From Marinilabiliaceae bacterium UBA5488 (lineage in GTDB: Bacteria > Bacteroidota > Bacteroidia > Bacteroidales > Marinilabiliaceae): 64,000 nt of DNA. The translations under genes were made by a program, and so were the position numbers. The stretch lies in assembly GCA_002427105.1 (NCBI GenBank), contig DIPM01000011.1, forward strand, positions 1 to 64,000, written 5' to 3'. The first letter of the stretch is position 1. Every line of letters begins with the position of its first letter. Below, in pieces: positions 44,674-53,938 of this stretch. The notes beneath the pieces are model-generated. The model made no database searches. It was not told the DNA's origin and saw only the letters and a program-made list of their open reading frames with translations.

Positions 44674-45705
44674 TTACTGTTCACCTTGACTGAATTTCAA
44701 TCGTCCTTTTTCGACTATTAAATGTCCGGGGATGTTATTGCTAAAAACCTGGCCTGTGCCAAGTCCATGATAAATATTATTGTCAAGAGTCGCTGTCCAC
44801 TGCGCTATCGCGTTAAGTCCCGGGTTGGCTTCCAGGGCAGAGGTAACCCACCATCCAATACCAAGAGATTCAGCCAAAGAAATCCAGTTTTCAGATGACT
44901 TAAATCCCCCGACCAGACTAGGTTTCAATATGATGTATTGAGGTCTTATCGCTTCTAGCATTTCCCGCCTCTCAGCTTCTTTGGGCAGGCCAATAAGCTC
45001 CTCGTCTAAAGCTATGGGAATAACTGTGTTTTTACACAGCTCTGCCATGTCCTTCCACGAGCGTGCCTTAATTGGCTGTTCGATACTGTGAATACCCAGT
45101 TTGGCGAGTCGTTCAAGTACTTTGCCTGCCATTTTGGGGGAAAAAGCACCATTGGCATCAACGCGCAACTCTATGGTTTGTTGGTCAAAGCTCTTGCGTA
45201 TTGAAGCTATTAGCTCCAGTTCGCTTTCGATATTAAGGGCTCCAATTTTCAGCTTAAGGCACTTGAATCCTTCGGCAAGTTTCTCTTCTATCCTTTTGTG
45301 CATTTCGACTGCACTGCCCATCCATATCAGTCCGTTAATAGGAATACTCTCTTTTCCCTGAGTGAATGCTGAATTAAATAATAGTCCTTTGCCGCCATTC
45401 TCAAGGTCTGCCAGAGCCATTTCTACGGCAAAGCGAATAGCAGGCCACTCAATCAGCTTGTTGTGAAAATCGGGAATTATATCGTTGATGTTTTGGCAAC
45501 AATAATTGAGCTTTTCTTCCAGTTCAGGACGTTCGTCAGGACTAAGACCGGGCAATATCGAACATTCTCCCAGACCTTTGGTATTTTGGTTTTTGTCCTT
45601 ATACAAAGAAATATAATAGCTTGTTTTGCTTGTCAGTATTCCCCTTGAGGTACCGCCGGGCTCCTTGAAAATTAAGTTGTGTTTTTGAAGAGAGGCTTTA
45701 TACAT
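44674..45705 (-). CDS. menC: o-Succinylbenzoate synthase
   Basis: 343 residues of the enolase superfamily. The catalytic pattern is clear: KLKIG (KxK base), LRVDANGAF (metal Asp), HSIEQPI (metal Glu), IALDEEL (metal Asp) and ILKPSLVGG (second Lys base). It dehydrates SHCHC to o-succinylbenzoate in menaquinone synthesis. It lies 122 bases upstream of menE on the same strand, so the two are probably one unit. menH, menA and menI are not in the window. Confidence 0.93.
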   Translation of the reverse strand: MYKASLQKHNLIFKEPGGTSRGILTSKTSYYISLYKDKNQNTKGLGECSILPGLSPDERPELEEKLNYCCQNINDIIPDFHNKLIEWPAIRFAVEMALADLENGGKGLLFNSAFTQGKESIPINGLIWMGSAVEMHKRIEEKLAEGFKCLKLKIGALNIESELELIASIRKSFDQQTIELRVDANGAFSPKMAGKVLERLAKLGIHSIEQPIKARSWKDMAELCKNTVIPIALDEELIGLPKEAERREMLEAIRPQYIILKPSLVGGFKSSENWISLAESLGIGWWVTSALEANPGLNAIAQWTATLDNNIYHGLGTGQVFSNNIPGHLIVEKGRLKFSQGEQ

Positions 45706-46061
45706 TTTTGATTCTTTCTGTTAGTTGTCACGAATTTAATCTATTTGCTAATATTTTGGCACGAAGGGGATATTAATTTCTGTTTTTAATAAAGAAATAA
45801 ATCCTTAATACTATTAATGGATGTAAACTAAAACAATTTATAACTCTTTGTTTATAGCGTTTTAGCTCAAAAAAAATGTTGAATAGCAACTTCTTAATTC
45901 CAGTTTATATGCTATACAACATATTATGGATAATTTTCGATGAAAATAGCAACAAAAACAAAAATAATACGTTGAAAATCAATAGTATGATTGTTTTTTA
46001 GAATCGGGAATCGAATTGGGTTAATTATCATTAAAATTGAGCTTGTTATATCTAATTACAG

Positions 46062-46069
46062 TAATTTTG
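46062..46069 (+). promoter_or_regulatory. -7 box before the biotin carrier gene
   Basis: TAATTTTG at 46062-46069 fits TAnnTTTG, 38 bases before the start; a TTG at 46037-46039 could be the -33 element (22-base spacing). The rest of the 402-base gap 45706-46107 is A+T-rich with no gene. Confidence 0.5.
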
Positions 46070-46107
46070 CAGTAATTGAATTATCAAATCCATACACCAT
46101 ATATTCT

Positions 46108-46479
46108 ATGAAAAAGTATCTAATTAAGGTTAACAACAAACAGTATGAAGTTGAGGTAGATGAGATTAGACCCGGTGCAAGCAACGGCCGGGTTCTTAGT
46201 TCTGCCCCGAAAATGAGCAAAAACCTTAGCTCTGAGGCAATCAAAACTCCCAAATCAGTTAATGGAGGGAAAAGTGTTACAGCTCCTATGCCGGGTAATA
46301 TTTTGAAGGTTTTGGTGTCAGAAGGAGAAACTGTAAGCAAAAATCAGCCGCTTTTGGTTTTTGAAGCTATGAAAATGGAGAACAAGCTCTCTGCGCCGGC
46401 CGACGGTGTTGTTACAAAACTGAATGTAAAAGAGGGCTCGGTTATGACAGTGGGTGAAGTATTAGTTGTGATTGAATAG
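46108..46479 (+). CDS. Biotin carboxyl carrier protein
   Basis: 123 residues from the ATG at 46108; the open frame extends upstream but that part lacks coding character. The N-terminal segment (MKKYLIKVNNKQYEVEVDEI) is typical of biotin/lipoyl carrier subunits. The C-terminal biotinyl domain (about 57-123) has APMPGNI and the biotinylated lysine K89 in FEAMKMEN. It carries CO2 between a biotin carboxylase or decarboxylase and the carboxyltransferase encoded 17 bases downstream. Confidence 0.93.
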   Translation: MKKYLIKVNNKQYEVEVDEIRPGASNGRVLSSAPKMSKNLSSEAIKTPKSVNGGKSVTAPMPGNILKVLVSEGETVSKNQPLLVFEAMKMENKLSAPADGVVTKLNVKEGSVMTVGEVLVVIE

Positions 46480-46496
46480 TTCAATTTGCCGGTAAA

Positions 46497-48044
46497 ATGG
46501 AAAAAAAAATAGGAATTACTGAGACTATACTTCGGGATGCGCATCAATCGCTTATCGCTACTCGCATGCGTACCGAAGATATGTTGCCGATAATTGAAAA
46601 GTTGGATGATATAGGCTATCACTCTCTTGAAGCATGGGGAGGAGCTACTTTCGATTCATGTATTCGTTATTTGAATGAAGACCCGTGGGAGAGATTGCGT
46701 AAAATTAAGGATAAGGCTAAGAAAACGCCTCTTCAAATGTTGCTTCGGGGTCAGAACCTTTTGGGATACCGCCACTATGCAGATGATATTGTTGAGTATT
46801 TTGTGCAGAAGGCCATAGCCAACGGAATGGACATTATCCGCATTTTTGATGCATTAAATGATCCTCGAAATATTGAGACTGCCATCAAGGCTTGTATCAG
46901 AGAAGGAGGGCATGCTCAGGCCGCTATTTGTTACACTACCAGTCCCTTTCATAGCCTGGAGCAGTTTGCCAAAGATGCTAAGAGACTGGAAGATATGGGC
47001 GCTAACTCAATTTGTATTAAAGATATGGCCGGATTGCTGAAGCCTTTCGATGCCTATAATCTGGTTAAAGCAATCAAATCCAGCGTTAAAGTTCCTGTTC
47101 AGCTACACACCCACTACACCAGCGGTGTTGCCTCTATGACTTATATAAAAGCGATTGAAGCCGGAGTCGATGTTGTTGATACTGCCATATCGCCTATGGC
47201 CTTAGGCACTTCGCAGCCGCCAACAGAGCCTTTAGTGGCTTCCCTTCAGGGAACTGAGTATGATACAGGCCTGGATTTAGTGAAGCTAAGCGAGATAGCT
47301 GAATACTTCACTCCCCTGCGTGAGAAATGGATAGCTGAAGGATTACTCGATACCAAAATGCTGGGGGTTGATGCAAACGCACTGATTTATCAAGTGCCAG
47401 GAGGTATGCTTTCCAATTTGGTTTCTCAGCTGAAGCAATCCAATGCTTTGGATAAATATGAGGAGGTGCTGAAAGAGGTGCCCCGTGTGCGTGAAGATTT
47501 TGGCTTCCCTCCATTGGTAACTCCTTCAAGTCAGATAGTTGGTACCCAGGCTGTTTTCAATGTTTTGATGGGAGAACGCTATAAAATGGTTCCCCAGGAG
47601 TCGAAGGACGTTGTTAAGGGAAAGTATGGCAAAACACCTGCTCCAATTTCGGCTGAGATAAAAAAGCTTATCCTTGGTGATGAGGAAACTATTGATTGTC
47701 GTCCGGCTGATTTGATAAAACCTGAACTTGAAACTATCCGTGAGAAGATTAAGGAAGATATTATTCAGGATGAGGATGTGCTGACTTATGCTTTGTTGCC
47801 ACAGGTGGCTGAAAAGTTTTTTAAGATGCGTAAGGAGGGAAGCGCTAATAAGCCTCAGGAAGCTCCCGTCCCCAAGTCTGCACCCCTTGCCGCTGATGCC
47901 CTTGAGCAAGAAGATGATGACGAACTGGTGGCTGTATTGTCGGCAGCCCTTGCAGCTTCCGAAGGAGATTCAGGAATACGCTATCAAATCCGTAGTTTCA
48001 GGGAAGTCAGTCCCTGGGTGCTCCATGGCCGCATGAACAGATGA
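46497..48044 (+). CDS. Oxaloacetate decarboxylase alpha / pyruvate carboxylase subunit B
   Basis: 515 residues. The HMGL-like TIM barrel has TILRDAHQS (about 10-18, metal Asp), LQMLLRGQNLLGY, LHTHYTSG and DTAISPMALGTSQPPTE. A PYC/OadA conserved domain follows (about 280-440). The own biotinyl domain is absent, replaced by the separate carrier gene upstream. After an acidic and Pro-rich linker, residues about 474-515 (DELVAVLSAALAAS, then SPW..HGRM) resemble the C-terminal tail of OadG/MmdD subunits. Transfers carboxyl between biotin and pyruvate/oxaloacetate; whether it is a Na+ pump part is open, as no oadB is in the window. Confidence 0.85.
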   Translation: MEKKIGITETILRDAHQSLIATRMRTEDMLPIIEKLDDIGYHSLEAWGGATFDSCIRYLNEDPWERLRKIKDKAKKTPLQMLLRGQNLLGYRHYADDIVEYFVQKAIANGMDIIRIFDALNDPRNIETAIKACIREGGHAQAAICYTTSPFHSLEQFAKDAKRLEDMGANSICIKDMAGLLKPFDAYNLVKAIKSSVKVPVQLHTHYTSGVASMTYIKAIEAGVDVVDTAISPMALGTSQPPTEPLVASLQGTEYDTGLDLVKLSEIAEYFTPLREKWIAEGLLDTKMLGVDANALIYQVPGGMLSNLVSQLKQSNALDKYEEVLKEVPRVREDFGFPPLVTPSSQIVGTQAVFNVLMGERYKMVPQESKDVVKGKYGKTPAPISAEIKKLILGDEETIDCRPADLIKPELETIREKIKEDIIQDEDVLTYALLPQVAEKFFKMRKEGSANKPQEAPVPKSAPLAADALEQEDDDELVAVLSAALAASEGDSGIRYQIRSFREVSPWVLHGRMNR

Positions 48045-48076
48045 TATTCATCTGTGCTAAACCTTAATTAGTGAAT

Positions 48077-48114
48077 GGGGACTATCTTTTTAATAAGACA
48101 GTCCCCTTTTTCTT
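48077..48114 (+). terminator. Rho-independent terminator of the carboxyltransferase unit
   Basis: A 12-bp stem with one mismatch (GGGGACTATCTT with AAGACAGTCCCC) and a TTTAAT loop, followed by TTTTTCTT. It lies 33 bases after the stop codon. Confidence 0.9.
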
Positions 48115-48118
48115 AGGC

Positions 48119-48151
48119 CTTATCGACAAAACCGGGACTTCTGTCGATAAG
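48119..48151. promoter_or_regulatory. Inverted repeat upstream of the tolC-macAB operon
   Basis: CTTATCGACA (48119-48128) and TGTCGATAAG (48142-48151) are perfect inverted copies with a 13-base spacer. A degenerate third copy, CTTAGTCGAT, follows near 48163. No T-run follows, so an operator for the efflux operon that starts 72 bases further on is more likely than a terminator. Confidence 0.5.
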
Positions 48152-48222
48152 TCTGCGGCCTTAGTCGATTCAATTTCCAAGGGGCATATAATAACTTCAA
48201 CTTTACATCAAAATTGATAAAT

Positions 48223-49551
48223 ATGGTTGATTTGAAGTTATTAGTAATTGGATTGTTGTTGTGGATTCCGATTTCTGCAACGACACAAGAGTCGGGCGAG
48301 CCCGGCCCTGATCAGTGGGATTTGAATCGATGTCTGGAATATGCCTTAGATAATAATATCCAGCTCAATAAATCCCGCTTAGCCTATACTACTGCCGAGG
48401 CCAATGTGCTGCAGGCAAAGGGTCAGCGTTTGCCCAACCTTAATGCTAGTGTTACGCAATCGGGCGATAACAGACGTGGCGAAAATGCTGAAGGTTGGGA
48501 TTTTTCTTATGGAGGCTCCGCATCAATAAATAGTGGGATAACACTATACAGCGGAGGAGCTATTAATGCTGATATTAGCCGTAGCAATCTGGCTAAAGAG
48601 GCTGCTTTGTTAACTGTTGATATTACAGAAATGGATATCTCGATGTCGGTAGTACAGGCCTACCTTAACGTTCTTTACGCCCACGAGAACCTAAAGTATT
48701 ACAAAGAAGTTTCAGGTTTGTCGCTTAAGCAGTTAGAGCGCACTCAGCGCTTGCTGGAGGCAGGCTCCGTGTCCAGACGTGATTTAATTGATATGGAAGC
48801 CCAGCTTGCATCTGATAATTATTCCGTTGTTACGGCAACTAACACGCTTACGCAGCGCACTACAGATTTAAAGCAGCTGCTGGAGATTCCCGTAGAGGAG
48901 GAGTTTGAAGTTTTTGTTCCGCAGGAGGAAGTTTCTGTAATTATGGAACCGCTTTCTGATCGCATGGATGTTTTTGAAGCCACTCTACGTAATCGCCCTG
49001 ACGTGCAGTATAGTGCCTTGCAGAAGGATATTGCCGAGATGGATCTTCGAAGTGCCCGTGCTGCCTATTTACCTACTTTGTCTGCATCAGCATCAATGGG
49101 CACGGATTATAGAGACCTTAGCTCCTATTCGTATGGCTCACAGCTGTCTGACAATTGGAACCAGAGGATATCTTTATCCTTATCTATTCCAATTTTTAAT
49201 CGTTTAAGCACCAAGTCTAATGTTGCCCGCTCTAAGATTAATATTGAGCAGGCAGATTTGACCCTTACTAACACCCGCAATAAGTTATTGCAGGAAGTAG
49301 AGCGAATTTACGAGGAGACCTATGCAGGTCAACAACGATATCTGGCGGCGATGGCACAGAAGAAAGCCTCTGAAGAGAGCTATAACCTGGCGATTGAGCA
49401 GTACAATCTTGGTATGCTCAATTCTATTGAACTGCTTCAGACTCGCAATAATTGGCTTAATGCTAATCGGGAATTAATCCAGGCGCGATATAATTCGCTG
49501 TTGTATAAGAAAATATTGGATTATTATATGGGTGTGCCCCTGGTTATGTAG
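48223..49551 (+). CDS. TolC-family outer-membrane efflux protein
   Basis: 442 residues from the ATG at 48223 (a TTG at 48214 is less likely). Signal peptide about 1-22, then two repeats of the long coiled-coil OEP domain: LNRCLEYALDNNIQLNKSRL and, in the second half, NRPDVQYSALQKDIAEMDLRSARAAYLP. It forms the outer-membrane tunnel of a tripartite pump. First gene of the operon with macA and macB, 78 bases before macA. Confidence 0.94.
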   Translation: MVDLKLLVIGLLLWIPISATTQESGEPGPDQWDLNRCLEYALDNNIQLNKSRLAYTTAEANVLQAKGQRLPNLNASVTQSGDNRRGENAEGWDFSYGGSASINSGITLYSGGAINADISRSNLAKEAALLTVDITEMDISMSVVQAYLNVLYAHENLKYYKEVSGLSLKQLERTQRLLEAGSVSRRDLIDMEAQLASDNYSVVTATNTLTQRTTDLKQLLEIPVEEEFEVFVPQEEVSVIMEPLSDRMDVFEATLRNRPDVQYSALQKDIAEMDLRSARAAYLPTLSASASMGTDYRDLSSYSYGSQLSDNWNQRISLSLSIPIFNRLSTKSNVARSKINIEQADLTLTNTRNKLLQEVERIYEETYAGQQRYLAAMAQKKASEESYNLAIEQYNLGMLNSIELLQTRNNWLNANRELIQARYNSLLYKKILDYYMGVPLVM

Positions 49552-49629
49552 AGGGTTAACGATTTATAAGATGCAACTTAAATAAATGTCTTGGTCTTTG
49601 ATTTTTCAGAATAATAATATTTAGCAGCT

Positions 49630-50814
49630 ATGTCGAAAAAAAGAATAATTGTAATAGTAATAATTGCGGTGGTGGCATTATTGATACTGATACCGCTGGT
49701 ACGCAAGAAACCTGAAGCTATTGTCAATATTAAGGTGGCAGTACCCGAGATTGGTAATATTAGTAACTCCATAAGTGCTACAGGAACTGTTGAACCTACA
49801 GAGCAGGTAGAGGTTGGAACTCAAGTGTCGGGAGTTATTGATAAAGTATTCGTAGATTATAATTCAACGGTAAAACGTGGTGAGTTGCTTGCCGAGCTGG
49901 ATAAAAGTACCCTGCAGGCAAGATTGTTACAAGCAAAGGCCAGCCTTTCTTCTGCTGAAAATGAGCTTAATTATCAAACGCAGAATTATAATAGGATTAA
50001 GAAGTTGACTGAATCAGAAATGGTCAGTGAAACTGAATATGAGAGTGCTCTTTACAAACTTAATAATGCCTCAACATCCGTCGAGAGACTTAAATCTGAG
50101 GTGGAACAGGCCGAGGTAAACCTTTCGTATGCTACCATATACTCGCCCATTGATGGGGTGGTACTGGAGCGCGCAATAGAAGAAGGACAAACTGTTGCAG
50201 CCAGTTTTAACACTCCTACTCTGTTCACTATTGCCAAGGATTTAAGCCGTATGCAGGTTGAGGCTAATGTTGATGAAGCCGACATAGGTCAGGTGCTTAA
50301 GGGGCAGCGTGTTGAGTTTTCTGTTGACGCATATCCCGGAGAATTATTTGTAGGTAAGATTGCTCAAATTCGCCTGATGCCCGTAATCAACAGCAATGTC
50401 GTTACTTACACTGTTATCATTGATGCTCCCAATCCTGAATTCAAATTAAAGCCGGGTCTGACAGCAACAGTTACCATTATTACCAAAGAAGCTAAAAATG
50501 TGAAGACTGTAGCTGCCTCGGCAATAAACTACGTGCTTGATACAAGTATGCTGACCGGCTATGAGATTAAAGCGCTTGAAGGGTCTTCAGCTTTCCCAAA
50601 GCCCGGAACCGGAAGGGTGTGGGTTAAAAATGGACAGCAAATTGTGGAAAAGGAGGTCGTTACAGGCATTACTGATAGGGCAAAAACAGAGGTGATTAGT
50701 GGACTCGAAGTAAATGATTCAGTAGTGATTTCCCTTGGCTCAGCTTTCCCGGGCTTTCCAAAAGAAGAGTTGAATAGTCCCTTTATGCCCGGAAGACCTC
50801 CAAGAGGCAGGTAG
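49630..50814 (+). CDS. MacA-type periplasmic adaptor (HlyD family)
   Basis: 394 residues. One N-terminal membrane anchor (about 4-23), a biotinyl-lipoyl half-domain (GTVEPTEQVEVGTQVSG), a coiled-coil hairpin (about 95-165), the second half-domain (IYSPIDGVVLERAIEEGQTV), and a beta-barrel ending near 330. It links the MacB membrane ATPase to TolC. Complete and placed between tolC and macB genes. Confidence 0.94.
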   Translation: MSKKRIIVIVIIAVVALLILIPLVRKKPEAIVNIKVAVPEIGNISNSISATGTVEPTEQVEVGTQVSGVIDKVFVDYNSTVKRGELLAELDKSTLQARLLQAKASLSSAENELNYQTQNYNRIKKLTESEMVSETEYESALYKLNNASTSVERLKSEVEQAEVNLSYATIYSPIDGVVLERAIEEGQTVAASFNTPTLFTIAKDLSRMQVEANVDEADIGQVLKGQRVEFSVDAYPGELFVGKIAQIRLMPVINSNVVTYTVIIDAPNPEFKLKPGLTATVTIITKEAKNVKTVAASAINYVLDTSMLTGYEIKALEGSSAFPKPGTGRVWVKNGQQIVEKEVVTGITDRAKTEVISGLEVNDSVVISLGSAFPGFPKEELNSPFMPGRPPRGR

Positions 50815-50855
50815 AGATGATTTGTCAACTAATAGCACCAATATAAAAGCTAAGA

Positions 50856-51584
50856 ATGGATAATAAGGCAATAATAAATATAGAAGACATAACAAGGGAA
50901 TTTGTTATGGGAAGTGAAATTGTTCAGGCCTTAAAGGGTGTTTCACTTAGGATTAATGAGGGTGAGTTTGTGTCGATAATGGGTAGTAGCGGCTCCGGTA
51001 AATCAACTATGTTAAACTTGTTGGGCTGCCTCGACAGACCAACATCAGGCAAGTATTATCTGGATGGAATCCCGGTTGCAAATATGAATAGGGATCAGTT
51101 GGCTGAGATTAGAAATCTTAAGATAGGCTTTGTTTTTCAATCGTTTAACCTCTTACCACGAACAAGTGCTTTAGAGAATGTGGAGCTGCCCTTAATGTAT
51201 AAACCCGGTGTTAATGCCAAACAAAGGCGAGAGCTTGCAATGCATGCCATTGAAATGGTAGGATTGGCAGATCGCAGGCATCATACTCCGGGACAGATGT
51301 CGGGAGGGCAGCAACAGCGTGTAGCTATTGCCCGTTCAATAATTAACGACCCCGTGATTATACTGGCCGATGAGGCAACGGGGAATTTAGACTCCAAAAC
51401 TTCCTATGAGATAGTAGGCTTGTTTCAGGAATTGAACCGAAAGGGCAAAACTATTGTGTTTGTAACTCATGAGCCCACTATTGCAGAGTTTACAAATCGT
51501 GTGATTACACTGAAAGATGGTTTGCTTGTGGATGATTATCAGGTAGAAAACCCTCAGGATGCCAGAAATTGGATTGAAAAATAG
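50856..51584 (+). CDS. MacB-type ABC transporter ATPase
   Basis: 242 residues. Walker A GSSGSGKS (43-50), Q-loop FQSFNLLPR, signature MSGGQQQRVAIARS, Walker B VIILADEATGNLD, and H-loop VTHEP. It belongs to the LolD/MacB group. In this operon the ATPase and permease are separate genes, 19 bases apart, whereas E. coli MacB is one fused protein. Drives export of a lipid, peptide or drug. Confidence 0.95.
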   Translation: MDNKAIINIEDITREFVMGSEIVQALKGVSLRINEGEFVSIMGSSGSGKSTMLNLLGCLDRPTSGKYYLDGIPVANMNRDQLAEIRNLKIGFVFQSFNLLPRTSALENVELPLMYKPGVNAKQRRELAMHAIEMVGLADRRHHTPGQMSGGQQQRVAIARSIINDPVIILADEATGNLDSKTSYEIVGLFQELNRKGKTIVFVTHEPTIAEFTNRVITLKDGLLVDDYQVENPQDARNWIEK

Positions 51585-51603
51585 TGAGTTTATATACTAA
51601 GCT

Positions 51604-52824
51604 ATGAAAATATTAAATTTAATAAGTATCGCCCTGCGAGCCATATCTCGTAACAAGATGAGAACCTTCCTGACCATGTTGGGGATTATTATCGGCGTAG
51701 CCTCGGTTATTAGCATGCTCGCGATTGGACAAGGTTCAAAGGAGAGTATAGAACAACAGATTTCTGAAATGGGGGCAAATATGATTACCATTTTACCGTC
51801 GAGCGGACAGCAAGGCGGGGTTAGAATGGATGCCTCGTCTATGCAGCTCTTGACAGTTAAAGACGCCGAAGCAATAAAGAAACAAGCTAAAAACGTTGCT
51901 AATGTGTCGCCCTTTGTGAGCGGCTCAGGACAGATGATTGCCGGGGCAAACAACTGGCCTACCTCGATTCAGGGGGTGGCTCCCGAGTTTCTGGAAATCC
52001 GCAAAATGAAGGTCGCCGAAGGTGGTATGTTTACGCAGCATGATGTGCGTGTGTCGGCAAAAGTGTGTTTAGTTGGGACAACAGTGGTTAAAAACCTGTT
52101 TCCCGACGGCGAACAGGCCATAGGCAAAACTGTTAGGTTCAACAAGATTCCCTTTATTATAATAGGGGTTCTGGAAGAAAAGGGAACCAACACCTTTGGG
52201 CAAGACCAGGATAATATTGTTTTGGCTCCTTACACTACTGTGCAAAAGCGTATTTTGGCAATCAACTACTTGCAGAACATATATGTTTCAGCCGTTAATG
52301 AGTCAGCCTCGGCAATGGCTGTGGCTGAGGTTGAGTCTATACTTCGTTCGAACACGCGCTTGGTTTCTGAGGGACAAGATCAATTCCAGGTGCGTTCACA
52401 ACAGGAACTGATTTCGATGTTTAGCTCTACAAGTCAGATGCTTACGGTGCTTTTGGCCGCTATTGCAGGTATTTCTCTTTTAGTTGGTGGAATTGGAATT
52501 ATGAATATTATGTTTGTATCTGTAACTGAGCGTACGCGTGAGATTGGACTTCGTATGGCAGTGGGTGGAAAGGGCAGGAATATTATGACTCAGTTTTTGA
52601 TGGAAGCCGTGATAGTGAGCGTTGGGGGAGGTATTCTTGGAGTTTTGCTTGGTGTAGGGATTTCTTCCTTAATTGGGACATTTGCATCCTGGCCAATTTC
52701 CGTCTCAGAGTCTTCTATTATTCTTTCCTTTGTAGTATGCACAGTAATAGGCATATTTTTCGGATGGTATCCTGCCCGCAAGGCTTCTGCTCTTGACCCT
52801 ATTGAAGCATTACGTTACGAATAA
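51604..52824 (+). CDS. MacB-type ABC transporter permease
   Basis: 406 residues. An N-terminal membrane helix (about 20-45, MRTFLTMLGIIIGVASVISML), a large periplasmic domain (about 46-270), and the FtsX-like three-helix C-terminal part (about 278-400) with GGIGIMNIMFVSVTERTREIGLR. This layout is the MacB/MacB_PCD family. Partner of the upstream ATPase and MacA adaptor; the next gene is a sensor kinase 25 bases downstream. Confidence 0.95.
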   Translation: MKILNLISIALRAISRNKMRTFLTMLGIIIGVASVISMLAIGQGSKESIEQQISEMGANMITILPSSGQQGGVRMDASSMQLLTVKDAEAIKKQAKNVANVSPFVSGSGQMIAGANNWPTSIQGVAPEFLEIRKMKVAEGGMFTQHDVRVSAKVCLVGTTVVKNLFPDGEQAIGKTVRFNKIPFIIIGVLEEKGTNTFGQDQDNIVLAPYTTVQKRILAINYLQNIYVSAVNESASAMAVAEVESILRSNTRLVSEGQDQFQVRSQQELISMFSSTSQMLTVLLAAIAGISLLVGGIGIMNIMFVSVTERTREIGLRMAVGGKGRNIMTQFLMEAVIVSVGGGILGVLLGVGISSLIGTFASWPISVSESSIILSFVVCTVIGIFFGWYPARKASALDPIEALRYE

Positions 52825-52849
52825 AGTATTATTATTGTAGATTTGTCAG

Positions 52850-53914
52850 ATGAAGCAGAGAAAGTCTCAGATTTGGAAAAATATTGCTATTCATTCTATC
52901 TTTTGGATGTTTTGGCTGGTGGCTCCTATCTTGTTTTCGGTGGGAGATAGAGGCATTCGCTTCCCGGTGCATCCCGAATACTACTTCAGGTCGTTTTTTA
53001 CTCTGGCCTTGTTTTATCTAAACTATTTCTGGTTAATTGATAAAACATTATTTGAACATAAAATTGTACGTTTTCTGGTGGTCAATGTTGTGTTTTTAGC
53101 ATTCATCACGGGCTTTGAGTTTGTTCAGCACGAAATATTCACCTCCGGATTATTCAGGGGAGAAACGCTTGAGCTGCCAGAGGAGGGATTCAAAGAGAGG
53201 AGACGGCCGCCTGTTTTCATTATATTAACAGGCATGCTCTTCTCCTATATTTTTGTAATTAGTATTGCGGTAGCGATAAAAACCACAGCCCGTTGGATTA
53301 AGCTGGACGCTCAACGTAAGACGCTTGAGAATGAGAATTTGAAGTCGGAGCTTAACAATCTAAAGATGCAGCTTAACCCCCATTTCTTTTTTAACACCCT
53401 AAATAATATCTACTCGCTGATACAATCAGATCAGGATAAGGCACAAGAAGCTGTTCATCGATTGGCCAAGCTAATGCGTTATCATTTATATGAAACCAAT
53501 CCTGAAAAAGTGCCTTTAAGGGGTGAGATCGAGTTTCTTGAAAGCTATGTGTCTTTAATGAAGATGCGTTCTACCTCTATGGTGGAAGTTAGCTTTAATT
53601 ATCAGTTGAGTAACGACAAGGCTCTGATAGCTCCTTTGTTATTTATTCCGGTTATTGAGAATGCATTTAAGTATGGTATCAGTAATGATATTAGGTCGCT
53701 TATTGACATTCAGATTAGTGAGATTGATAATGAGTTGAGTTTGTCGGTTAAAAATAATGTAGTTAATAAACCTGACCCGAAATCTGAGCATACCGGTATT
53801 GGTCTGGATAACCTAAGAAAACGCTTGAATCTTATTTATCCTAAAGCCCACACTATTTCTGCAGGCCGGATAGGTGATAAATTTGTTGTAAATCTTAGAA
53901 TTAATCTTAGTTAA
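52850..53914 (+). CDS. LytS-type sensor histidine kinase (MacAB-linked)
   Basis: 354 residues. Four membrane helices within the first 145 residues, a linker helix, and the His_kinase domain with H178 in LNPHFFFNT. The ATPase part has VIENAFKYG and HTGIGLDNLRKRL. In operon with the tripartite pump, so it probably controls it or senses a pumped compound. The response regulator starts 24 bases downstream. Confidence 0.92.
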   Translation: MKQRKSQIWKNIAIHSIFWMFWLVAPILFSVGDRGIRFPVHPEYYFRSFFTLALFYLNYFWLIDKTLFEHKIVRFLVVNVVFLAFITGFEFVQHEIFTSGLFRGETLELPEEGFKERRRPPVFIILTGMLFSYIFVISIAVAIKTTARWIKLDAQRKTLENENLKSELNNLKMQLNPHFFFNTLNNIYSLIQSDQDKAQEAVHRLAKLMRYHLYETNPEKVPLRGEIEFLESYVSLMKMRSTSMVEVSFNYQLSNDKALIAPLLFIPVIENAFKYGISNDIRSLIDIQISEIDNELSLSVKNNVVNKPDPKSEHTGIGLDNLRKRLNLIYPKAHTISAGRIGDKFVVNLRINLS

Positions 53915-53938
53915 GCGCTTAATGCTAAATATTTGTAA

